A DNA stretch of 64,000 bases, taken from assembly GCA_034231615.1 (NCBI GenBank), contig CM067298.1:25128528-25192527 (forward strand), read 5' to 3'. The DNA comes from Meghimatium bilineatum. Its lineage: Eukaryota > Mollusca > Gastropoda > Stylommatophora > Philomycidae. This document shows positions 1-12,400 of the stretch, piece by piece (position 1 is the stretch's first letter; each line of letters begins with the position of its first letter). Made by a program: the position numbers and the translations under genes. The notes under the pieces are model-generated. The model saw nothing but the letters and a program-made list of their open reading frames with translations, did no database searches and had not been told where the DNA came from.

Positions 1-266
1 AAGAGTTAATGCTACATCTAGTCTGCAGTTATTTGATTATACAATGTTAAAATCATATTTAATCCATTTACTTTTCTGTGTGTGATAGAAATTTCTGAAG
101 GACTCTGTGTTGATGTATCCATTGTGGTATCCCTGTGACACTATATGATATGGGACTATATATATATAGAGATATGATCTAATGTGGAACTACCAAGTAT
201 TTTGATGTAGCCTATTTTTTCAGTTCTAAATGTAAAGTTTAAAGCAACTGAAATTATTTTCTCCAG

Positions 267-444
267 ATACTTTGTGTATTTTACCATCAAAGAATTGCTT
301 CCAGAAAATTGTCAAAAGTGCCTTACTAGGAATACCCGGTGTTTTGCTTTCTAAGGTCATTTCCATTGATGACTGTGTACCTGAAAAGGATGAAATTTAT
401 GGGAGAACAACGATTCAGTGTGATAAATACATACATTCAGACAA
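267..444 (+). CDS. Dynein heavy chain exon 1 of window (tail)
   Basis: The acceptor is CTCCAG and the donor GTAAGA. Two bases complete an upstream codon, then 58 codons are open and two bases carry over. The segment contains LLGIPGVLLSKVISIDD. It has no recognisable domain of its own. It is included because its phase joins exon 2 and its splice sites are good. Confidence 0.72.
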
Positions 445-3400
445 GTAAGATGTTTTCTTATTCTGCAAAGAGTAAAAAGAAGCAGTTACCTGTAGCTTAG
501 TTTCGTTATTATATTTTTCATGTAATACATTCTTTTCAGAATATATATTATTTTTATGGATCTGAACCTCTCATGATTCTCTGGAAGTTGGCCTAAATCA
601 GCCATGCTTTTATAACTCTCAACATAGTGAATTTTCTGCCATAATAAGAGATTTAGAAGTCACTAGGATAAATACAAAGTTAAGTACACAGGTTACTGAA
701 GATAACTATGAATATAAAATAATCAGAAATAACAATAAAACATAGAACAAATACAATTATTGACATGTCTATTGAGACCTTTATCAAGAAACAAAAAACC
801 AAGACAATACAACAATATCAACAAAATTGTTTAAAAAATTACACAAGGACATTGCATACGTCACGGTTTTGGCACATCATTTAGATAATGTGCAGAATTA
901 CGAGTTCAATATTGACAGAAAGAAATGATGAGATGAAAACCCAAAGTATAAGATGAAAAATGCAAAAATAAAGAAATGGGACACCAATTCGGGTTGCCAA
1001 GAATGGGGGGGGCTGTGGAAGGTAAGGGGTGGAAGATAAAAGAGGAAAAGATAGAGAAAGAAATTAGTATGTGGAGATGGCTACAAATAAATACGAATAA
1101 CATAGAAATGTGCAAGGAAGAGTAGCAAATGATAGCATGTGGGATAGATTTACATCAAAATATATACACATCAACAAACAATCACACAACTTAACAAATA
1201 TACATATACATTCCATTGTATATTATACGTCAATAATTGTCTTTGTTTCTTCTTGATTCGAAACTGGCCTCACGGCACGTGGGGCATTCCCATAAGTGCT
1301 TCGCCCTCTGTTCCAGCAACCACTCGACTCAATGTTTTGGTGTTTTGAGTCTAATGTTGCCAAAACAGACTTCAGCATCAGGCCCGTGTGTCAAGTTTCT
1401 TTGTTGTTCTGTCCACCCAAGCTGTGCCCGTAACTAGTTCAAGCACAACGTCGGCCTGTCGGAACAACATGGTAACTGTTATGAAAGGTTACGACTACAG
1501 GATTGTATAGATGACGTGCCATGAAGCTTCTATAAGGAGATAACCCCAATATAAAGGCATGTCATCTACTAAGGTTTTCTGTTGCATAGTTGGTTTGTCT
1601 AGTGAGCCATTGGTGAGAAATTGTTTTTGTTCTGTTTTATTGTTATTTCTGACTATTTTATATTGATAGTTATCTTCATTAACCTGTGCACTCAACTTCG
1701 TATTTACCTCTTATTTGTCTGGTTACTGCGGCACTTTCCATTTTGTCGGATATCCTCCGATATTTTGGTTATTTATACCAGTAGGATATGAGGGTTTAAG
1801 TGATCTTTTTACTTGCTTGCCAGAGATTAATGGTTAATATAGTTTGATCTGCATTCATATGAAATGTGTATCCATGCACAAAATGACTAGTAGATGTGTT
1901 ACAGATTTACATATTTTTATGTCTTTCAGTGTTTTCTTGTTTGTAAATATTCCCTGTGTTTGCAGACAATTATCAAACTCTGATCATATCTTTGCCAAAA
2001 ATAAAAGAGGTACAGTATCTGTGACTGACTACAGCAAAAATGACATCCTATCTGCTCGTTCACTGCGGAAGCATATTTCCAAACAAGGAAAAGAATCAAA
2101 AGGTGATGTTAGAACAGCAGCTAAATCAGTATCAGCAAATGAGAATTATCTTGCTGAACCAGATTTGCAGCGACAAAGTGAGTAATTTTATGTAAATACT
2201 ACATAGGCTTACACCTATTTCAAAATAATATCAATATTTAATGAGTTCTCACAATCCCATTCCTGATTTCTTAAGGTACTGTAAACTGGCATGGATACGT
2301 CATGTCTCTTAAAATGTTTACTTGCTAATATGTTAATTTTGCCACTGACATATTGACATGTTTCTCATAATATATCTTCCCTCCATGTTAAAAACTGGTT
2401 TGCAAATGAGTTTTTCAGTTTCCTTGAGTTAATTTAATATATTGAGTTATATACGCTTAGTGATATTATTGGTAGGAAGCTTGCTGTTCTGTTGAGTTAT
2501 GGAGTTAGGTATTAGGTATGTTGATTATCCTCTTCACACACCGGACAAGTCCATAGGTGCTCAGATCTCCACTTCAGTAAATCTCTCAGGGTATAATGGC
2601 TGATGGTTCCGGTTCTATGTTGTTTCACTGCTCTTTTTTAAACCTTTGTCAGGGGTTCTCTACGGGGCACACACATTTTCACTCCCAGTTTGCGCATTCT
2701 CGATATTGACTCATGCTCATTCATCTCAAAATCCTCTGATTGTGAGGATTCACGAAGAGCAATGAGTATGTCTGCTCGGTCCATAGGCTGACCGTCTGTT
2801 GTGGTGGCGAGGCTAGCTAATTGGTCAGCTTGTTCGTTTTCCTCCACGCCTCCTTGAGTTCCACGAGTTATGGAGTTACAAGCTCTTAGTAATATTCTTG
2901 GTAGGAAGTTTGCTGTTCTGTTGAGTTATGGAGTTACAAGTTCTTAGTGATATTCTTGGCAGGAATATTGTACAGTGCAGCAAATCAAACCTGAAAAAAC
3001 ACAGCAGTTTCTACTGTATTGGGTGTGTAGACAAACCTCACCTGTGCCCTTATTATAAATAATAACAATGTAAATATTGTTAAAGGAGTTAAATGTGAAT
3101 TTTAAGCTTATTTTTAACATTTTTCTGGTTCTGAAATTTTTACATGGAGCATAATAAAAGACATAAAACACTAGGCAATTGAAAGATTTGCTTCAAACAA
3201 ACAAATTATGATCAGTAAATGGACAGTCAAGACATTTACCTTAGTAAGATTGGATAATAGCATTTCAATACAAGTAAATATTCGGTAATATTTCTTAAAG
3301 TTTTGCAATATTTTTTTCAGTTCTGAAATTTGAAATGCGACACAAAGAAAAGACATAAAACATTAAGCAGTTAAATGATTTGCTTCAAATAAACACATTA

Positions 3401-6400
3401 TGATAAATAAATGGACCATCAAGACATCTAGTTTAGTAAGATTTGATAGTACGATTTCAAGACAAATAAAATTGAAAGTGAGTAGAACAAAATATCTGTC
3501 CAAAACATTAATGTTCATCTAACATTGATGTTTGTGGTGTAATTTTTTTTATATTTTGTTGTTACAATTCTTAAATTTGTATATTGTGTATGGATTCCAC
3601 AATCAATTATCATTCGTTTGACACCTTATATGACCTTCCTTTGCTAATACTTTGTCTTCAGGAAGCTTGCGCCTAAATCTTGCGGTCCAAACATTATGCC
3701 TAAAATTAATTGTGTCCAAACCCCAGTGTAATTGCACCCTGAAAGAGTTAAATGAGTTGCAAAAGTTTTTATGAGCCAATATATGCCCTATATATATTGT
3801 GTGTGTATGTATATATATATATATACAGTGTATATTTTATAGGAAAATCTTGGGTATATGCATAGTTCGAAAAATATTTCCTATGATTTTAGTGTAAGCA
3901 CCCCAACCTCCCACCAATTCCTACACCTCCTTATGTAACACAAAAGCACAATTCATTATTTCAAAAATATTTCTAAAAATCATAAAATATACATTTAAAA
4001 AGTTCAATATTAGACTAGAAAGTATTATATTTTTCACAATGCATCAGTGTGGACACAAAGTCCTGAATTGTTTTATCTGTAATCTAGATTCTACATATAA
4101 GATTTACTACAAATCTTACAATTAACTCTTTAACTTTAGTATTCACATTACATTCATGCGCTGAAGAAGGCAAGACCTTTTTCTAATTAATCCTGTGTGC
4201 TGATCCACACTGCGTCACTTACCTGGGCTGATGCCTCTGATAATTGACCAATTTGTGTATACTTTGATTTATCAGCGAATAAAAAGCATGGGGAAAGTTG
4301 GCTCAGCAAAGATAAATGACGTTTGGGATCCATGCAAAGAATTATTCTGAAAAAAAACTTCTGTAAATCACCACAATGAACTAGATATAGGTTTTATTTG
4401 ACAGTGTGTGGAAATAACATGGCTATGAACAGCCTGAGATTGTCAAGCTTGGTTTCTACTGGTGGTATGGTGTTCCTTTGTTTGCCACCATGGATATTAC
4501 AAGACTTGTAGGGATAAGTTGGGATTTATCTTTCTAAAGTGATGCATTTGAATTTTATGATGATTTGATTTTGCTGACAACCGAAAGGGACCAATAAAAA
4601 TCACAGGAAAAGTCAAATAAATAATGAATCCCTATTTGTCAACAAGACTGTATAAATGATGAAAGATGAGAAATTATTCTGTTTTTGTCAAAGGTGAAAT
4701 CAGATATTTCTAAGTAGGATCTATGGAAAGAGAGCAAGCGGCAGACCACAACTTTGATGGACACTGGATATCAAAGACATTGGAAGAGACTGGGCAGCTT
4801 GTACAGAACTGAGGTCTTACAGAGTGGCAGTGAGGGCAACGATTTGTAAAGAACATGTCACATAGATAGATAGAAATGTTAAGAAATAATTTGGTGAGGT
4901 CTCTACCACTTTACACCATTATAATACAATGTTGTAAGATTAAATTTACCTTCCTTTTATAAGTACATACATCTTCATTGCATATAACACATTCTTTGAG
5001 ATTGTGCAATGTTATGTAGGAAATGTATATTAATAGCTGAATCTCTGGTTAAACTGTACTATAATTTATACACAGAAACTCCAACAAAAGAAGAAGATGA
5101 CATGGGTGTGGCAACTCCTGATCTTGTGTTAAAGCATGAAGGCCGTTTTTCCCTCAAAGTTGATGGTGAAGGATTCATGGGCTTGTATACACTCTTGGCC
5201 AAAGCTGATCTTGAGGAAAAGCTAATAATGGAGTGAGCTAAATTTTTACAGCATGTTAAAAAACCTAATTTGTAGATTTACTGAAAAGGAATTTAAGTCA
5301 GTTTTCATCACTGAATTTCATCTGTTATTTATATAACCTTGCATATTGATGATCAATCAAGTGTCATGTCGAATGGTGTAGATGTTTATGCTTCTCTACA
5401 ACTCTCTCTCCTATGTTGTTAATAAGTTCAGTTGGTGACCTCTTTTTGGGCCACAGTGACAACCTGTCCAGAAATTTCTCTCTTTGTCTTCCTGTCTCTT
5501 CTTCTTTTGATCTTTCTGGTGGTTACTAAATGTTCAAGTTTTACTTTTTTTCATCACATGACCTAAAAATCTTGATTATCTGTTTCTAATTTTTGCTATA
5601 ATTTATTGTTTTACTCCAGCATCTCTGAGTAATCTTGATTCTTGATTAGAAACTGGCCTCACAGCACGTGGGGCATTCCCATAAGTGCTCCGCCCTCTGT
5701 TCCAGCAGCCATCCGACTCTATGGTGTCTTGTGTCTAATACTGCCGAAACATATATCGACATCAGGGCACAACTCTGGCCCTTGCGACAAGTTTCTTTGT
5801 TGTTCTACCCACCCATGCTGTGCCCGTAATTAGTTCAAGTACAACGTCGGTCTGTGAGAACAACATGGTAACTGTTATCGGAGGTTACGACTACGATCTC
5901 TGAGTACTTTTACATTAGTGTTCTTGGCTGTCCAAAGAATTTCCATCATTCTTCTTAAAAACCACATTTCAGTTGCCTCCAACTTATCTTGGGCACTTTA
6001 GTTTACTGTCCATGCTTCACTTTCATAAAGAAGGATTGGCTTAATATAGCATCATAGCACTCAAACTCTTGTAGGCCTATGCATTGATATTACTCCATTG
6101 CATATAATATTTATAATTTTTTTTAATGTTGATTTGGCCTGTAATAATTGATCTGTAAAAAAACCTGTTTTAAAAAAAGGAATATTATAATCATACACTC
6201 ACACTATTCTGAAAGAATCTTTGTGCTGTGTATCAATTACTCTTGATGTCTTTTCTTCAACTGTCCTGAACATCATTTTCATAATAAAAATATGATATCT
6301 GTTCATCAAGCACTAGAAGACAATGGATATTATAAATCTGAACTTTTCCCCCAACTATTCCAGACTCCCAGAAATAATTAATACAAACTTTTAAGAATTG

Positions 6401-9400
6401 TGATAAAAATTGTGTTTGCCATGTCAGATTCCTAACAGTTAACATACATCAAAATAGTTATTCAGTGGATCCCCTTAAACACACCTGGGGATAACAAAGC
6501 AGACACATTATTAGTGAAGGGATTAAAGCTAGCTAACAACACATTCAAGATCAACTAAATTGATTATAATATATATGAATCTAAAAAAATTTTTAAAAGC
6601 ATGTTCAAATATCTTAGGTCAAAAGACAAGATCCTGAAAACTACTGAATAATTACATGAAAATAAATAGCTGTCACAACATACAGCACTTAAAATATAGA
6701 TACAACCTGATATAATATATAGATATAGTCTAGTTGGCTCTGGTCTTGTGTCATTAATCTAAAACTCAGGTTATTTTTAGTTACTTCCAACATCCTGAGT
6801 ATCACAAGAATTTGCTACCCTGGACATAGTGATGTTCACAGTAATGAGATAACAGACTTTCTTGTATTCAGGGAATATATATTGAGTAAATTTATGCTGA
6901 ATAATGGGAATGAAGCTGCTTCACAAGCATCTACTGAATTATGACTGTTTCAATTGTGGCTATGGTTTATTTAATTCTGTATTAAATTTGACATGAACAG
7001 TACCAGACATCTGAATAGTGGAATAAAAAATTTGTTTCACAAGCAAACCATGAAAACAGGCACTATGCATACAATTTGCTTGTGAAGTTTTAGCATCTGT
7101 GAGTCATATACTAAATTTTGTTTACAACCAATAACTATTAATATAATGTAAGCATTATTATTATTTATTGTTTCCAGCCAAGACAATCAGGCTGCTGTCA
7201 AGAAACATGATGACCTAATGTCAGCAGCATTTGAGGAAATAGATAATTATTGTGAGATTAACATATGGCTCAATGATATACAGCAGTTTTGTCACAAGTG
7301 GACTGAAGTGTCAGTGCTAGAGTTCAAAGGAGTAGCAGCATTTACTATTGAGGTAAATTTCTAGGTATTCAATAGTAAACAATAATTTAAAGTTAACTTT
7401 TAGTCTTTTTAATATATTAATTTACTGACAAAATTTCTATCTAATGCAACAAAAGTTAAGGAATAATATTTTGTTCATTACTGCATCTGTTGTGGTTAAA
7501 CTCATGACATTTATATTATCAGCATTTGCTTTAGTTATCCAGAAGTTCTATAATTATCTCAGATTCAATTACTATTTGCATAATTATATCACTTGTAATC
7601 TGTAAATCTCCTACCACTATTACAAAAAATTAAAAACTACCTCCTATATTTGCCAATTTATTTGTGAAACTAAATTAGTTATGCAATTCTAAAATATTTG
7701 TTGAACCTAAGATAGAAGCATTGAAGAAAGGTCTGAAATATTGGTGCAGAAATTAGGCAAAGGGGTAAATTAACCCATAGCATTTAATTTCTGTAGAGGT
7801 GTGAGATGTTAACGATGTGAAAAAAATTTTCACCTAACCCAGGACCACTCATATGCAAAGTCAGTGCACTAACCACTGCACTAAACAGCCCCAAGAAATT
7901 ACAAGAGTCTTGATAATGATAAATTATTTTTTAGAAAATATCAGCATTTTAAATGCAATACTTTAGAAAGGGCTGAAGATTATTACGGACAGAGAGAGAT
8001 AAGCCAAAAATGACACATGAAGAAAAAAATGTAGGAGATTGACTCCTCAAAACTATGATAAAATAAAACCTAATATATTTTGGAGATGTGAAAATACACA
8101 GTAGCATAGGAAAATTAATCATGTTTGGAAATGTTCCAGGAAAGAGAACAAAAGGCTGCCCATGATGTTAATGGACAAAGGAAAGCAAAGACCTTTTTAA
8201 TATGACATTTTGAAGAAGTAGGACAGCTTGCCAGTAGCGAGAGGCTTACAGAATGGCTGTGAGGGCATTGTTCTCTACAGGATAAACCAATGTCATTTTT
8301 CATCAAATATATTCAAATATTATCATTAATAGTTACCTCCACATTGAAGGTGTTGTACATAGAGGAAGAAATTATATTTTAAAGACAGCTATGTAACAAA
8401 CATTTCTTTGAAAATATTAATGCAAAATTTACAAGAAATATTTTAGTCTTTTATTAGCAATTGTCATCAGTTACTACTTTTTTCAACTTCCTCAGCAAAA
8501 GCTAGCAGAACTGCGTCAGTGGTCTGATAGAGTGAGACACTTTGATCTAAATTACACTACAGAAAATGGCATATTTTATATTGACTGCTCTGCTATACAC
8601 GAGGGACTTTTACCAAAATTGGATGCCATTTATCAAGAGTTAATTTCTTTTGTAGCAGATGAGGCTCAATCCTTAGCAAAGAATTTTGCTGATGAAATTG
8701 CTGCGGTTCTGGAGGTACTATTTTTTCAGTCATTAATAATAGTATAAATGTATAGACCCTCTATTGCTTCAGTCCCAAATAATAGTAAATATTAGTACTC
8801 CCTGAGTCATGAGCAAGCATTACTTCAATAATAAAAATACAATTTAATGTTATCATGAATAATATTTGCAAGATTCTTATTTTTGACTGCTATTTCATAT
8901 TTAACTCTGCATATATGTTATGAAATTTAATGAATAAGAGACTTGTAAAACAGTGTATCATATGGTACATATATAGTTGTATGGGCTATATCTTTAAAAA
9001 TGTATTTTAAAATATTTTTTCAAGTGTAAATATTTTTATTATGTATGGGCATGATATTTTCTTTGCATAAATACTCATAGTAGTTTGCAGTTTCTTTCTG
9101 TAAGGACAATGTCCATACCTATTGGGTTGTTCTAGCCATTGTGCCAATAGATGAAGGCCATCCTATGTAATATATCTCTGTCAGTTGGGCCTGTATATCT
9201 ATTCGGGCGGCATAGATCAAATCCCAGATCCCTGACATGTTTGACGAAGCAGAACCTCACCTTGGAAAGTGTATCAACCTTAAATGTCATTTGATTGTCG
9301 TTGTTGCCTAACACAATTCATACAGCAGAAATTAAGTCTGGCCCTAGGGACACATGGAATGATATTCCTATATGAGGAATAGTTCACTTGCTGTAAAGTG

Positions 9401-12400
9401 CTTCGTCAGAGGAAAGATGGTTCCCTAGGAAAAATATCAGTTTGCTTCGTAACATAGCCTTCGAGCAGAAGCTTCTTCGATAGGCATTTCATTAAGCCAA
9501 AAGCTAAAGTTTTCTGGGGGTGAATGAAAGCTCATAGAAACCACCTCACTGCACATGGGAAATAAGAGCTAATTGCTCACAATTCTTGGGGTTAGTGACG
9601 AACGAACAAATAATAAACATACTTATTTTTTTATTCAAATAACAGAATATGAAGAATAAAAGACAAGATATTTCATCCTTTGCTACCTTTGCCAAAAACT
9701 ATGGTGAATACAAGAAAAATACATTACAGTTTCAGCATAGTACAGAATACATCAAGTCCCTATATGAGGTAATTGTTATATTTTATGTATATATATCAAG
9801 TAGACTATAGTTTCTTTCATATCATCCATCTAGTATAGTTTTCCCATAATATGTATGATTTCACTGTTTTTTGTGTGGTTTAGTGATGAAGAAAGGGCTT
9901 TGTCTGGAAGCTGAAAAAACTGAAGTAGTTGTAATATCAAAGAATAATTGTTCTACAAAGTAGATGGGATCAGTCTGAAGAAAACCAACATATTCAAATA
10001 TTTAAGTACATTAATAACATCAGATCGAGAAAAGTCAAATGTAGAAATTGCCCTGAAAAGGCAACATTTCACAAGATGAAAACCATCCTATGTAATATAC
10101 CTTTGTCAGTTGAGGTGAGAAAAAAGAGTTCTTAGAAGTTATATAGTACTAATTCTGATGTATGGAAGTTAATCTTGGACACTAGACAAAACAGTGAAAA
10201 ATTATGTTGAGACAGATGTGGTTTATAAAAGAATATTAAGAACACCATGGACAGATAAAAAGCGTACTTGTCTCGCATAATTGGACGTGTTGTGCCTGTG
10301 TCCATCAGGTACTAAACCTTTTCACATCCATGAGCATGATTCCAGTACAGGAGAAATTCGACAGTAGAGTTGGTCCCAAGCTTATTTGCTCTTTTAGCTG
10401 AGGTGTCATTCACTGACATTGTCAACCCCTCGTCCAAGTCTGAGTCTCTACACATATGTAGGAGCACCCAGGAACTAGAAGTTTGTTCTTGAGCTGAACA
10501 GTATTTTAGTTCCAATTTCCATGTAATGTTTTCCTGTTCTATTTGCACATAGTCCTGCCCTCTCCCTCTGTGCTGCCCTCTCCCTCTTGCTGCCCTCCCT
10601 TTGTACTCAATATGTTAGTGCATGACACTCAATGTTTGTGATGACATCTATCGAAATATTTTCATTTTCCACCCCTCCAATGCATCTACATTTCTGCAGC
10701 CCGAGCCAGAATGTCTTACATCACTGTGTGTTAATAGTGCCGCTGTATGTGTTGATGCAGAGGAGTCTTGAGATATTGCTGTCTTTTTGCAGTCAATTTT
10801 TATTTCATCTGCAGTCTTCACATTCATGGACAAATTCCCAAAAGTGTTGGCCAGAAACAGCATTAGTTGCTGTATTTCTGTTTCCGGGGTGCACCATGAG
10901 GAGGTACTTTTGGGGTCTTGGTTATCTGCTAACCCTGGATCCGCATGAGAGCAATTCGGTACCCTTGGCACCCCTAGTCTTGGTGATTTTACTGTTATAT
11001 TTATATTCCTCATCTGTCCTGTTTGTATTCATCTTGAAAAAGATTTACCGGTATGTTGAAAATTTGATTTAGTCTATACTGTCATATATATTTTTTATTT
11101 CCAATAGTCTGCGAATAGTGATACAAATAAACTTGTGTTCTGCATAAGTACTTTACTTTCATGTGTACTTATTAATTGTCTATCAATCTATCTATCGTCT
11201 TTTCTCTGCTTATCCTGTGAGGCATCACAGGATTGAATGATGATCAGTTTTTGGGCTAATGCATGTTTGGTCGCTTGGTATACAGTAATACTGTGCCGTG
11301 TCAGAATGTTTGTAACTCCTTCAATCTACTGTCTTCTTGGTCTTCCTCTGTAACTTGCTGTTTCCATTTTCATGTTGTATGCTCTTGCTGCAGGTCAATA
11401 AGGGTTAATTTTCACTAGGTGGCCGAACCAATTCAGTCTTTGTTTTTTAATATACATGACCACTGGTGCTGTTCCAACAGTTCTTGTAATCTCCTCATTT
11501 CTCACATCATCTCTTCTTGTTATGTTTACTGCTTTTCTTAGACATCTCATTTCACACATAGTGAGCTTTCTCTCTTGTTCTTTAGTTAGTGTCCATGTCT
11601 GACATTGAAAACATAATGTTGGCTTGAATATGGAATTTATGATTTTCCTTTAGGTTTCCATTGGGATAGATGTAAGTTTCAAAATTGGTATTAGTTCATA
11701 ATTTACATAGTTGGTTTTTTAAATTATTGTCTCGAGCTCTATATCCATTTATCCATCTGCTGTAAAAATTTGTCTGAGATATTTAAATTCCTGTTCTTGT
11801 TTCAGTAGTTGATCATTTATCTTTATGTTGATTGTGATGGATTTTCTGCCTATAGACATTAATTCTGTTTTTTTCTGTGTTGATCTTCATGTTGTGATTG
11901 AGTAGGTGTATGTGATCTTGCAGCTCTTCACATGAACTGTGAAGTAGGCATTGATCATCAGCAACGAGTAGTTCAGTTAAGTAATTTGGATGGTAAGAGT
12001 CTGGTGGTGTTTCTACTGCTTTTGTAATATTATCCATATAAATTATAAACAATAATCATGATAAGACACAACCTTGTCCACGCCCAATGTTACTGAAAAC
12101 TACTTTATAAGTTCTGCATTTGTTCTAACTGCACTTTGACTATCTTTGTATATGGCTCTTATGTATCTAATAATGTTCCTTTTATCTGTACTTTTCTAGA
12201 ATACTCTAGAGCAGTTCTCTATTTATTAGATCAAAAGCTTTCTCTTGATCTATGAAAGCAATATTCATTTGGTTTTTGTATTCTATTGTCTTTTCACTAA
12301 TTTGTTATAATAATTATATTGCCTATGTACATCCTCATACTTTTCTGAACCAGAACTGTTCTGGACTACGAATTGTATCCTTAATAGGTCTTATCAGACT

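Noticed and set aside
3780-3840. Possible regulatory AT-rich site
   Set aside because: It is a simple (AT)n run inside an intron, with nothing to suggest function.
5642-5833. Conserved plus-strand ORFs at 1237-1437, 5642-5833 and 34053-34244
   Set aside because: They are similar to each other only because they are antisense to the 3' coding end of family A LINEs (LWECPTC on the minus strand).
10632-11072. 146-codon plus-strand ORF with hydrophobic segments
   Set aside because: It overlaps longer-supported minus-strand frames of different composition, and the hydrophobicity is typical of antisense frames. I could not exclude it fully.
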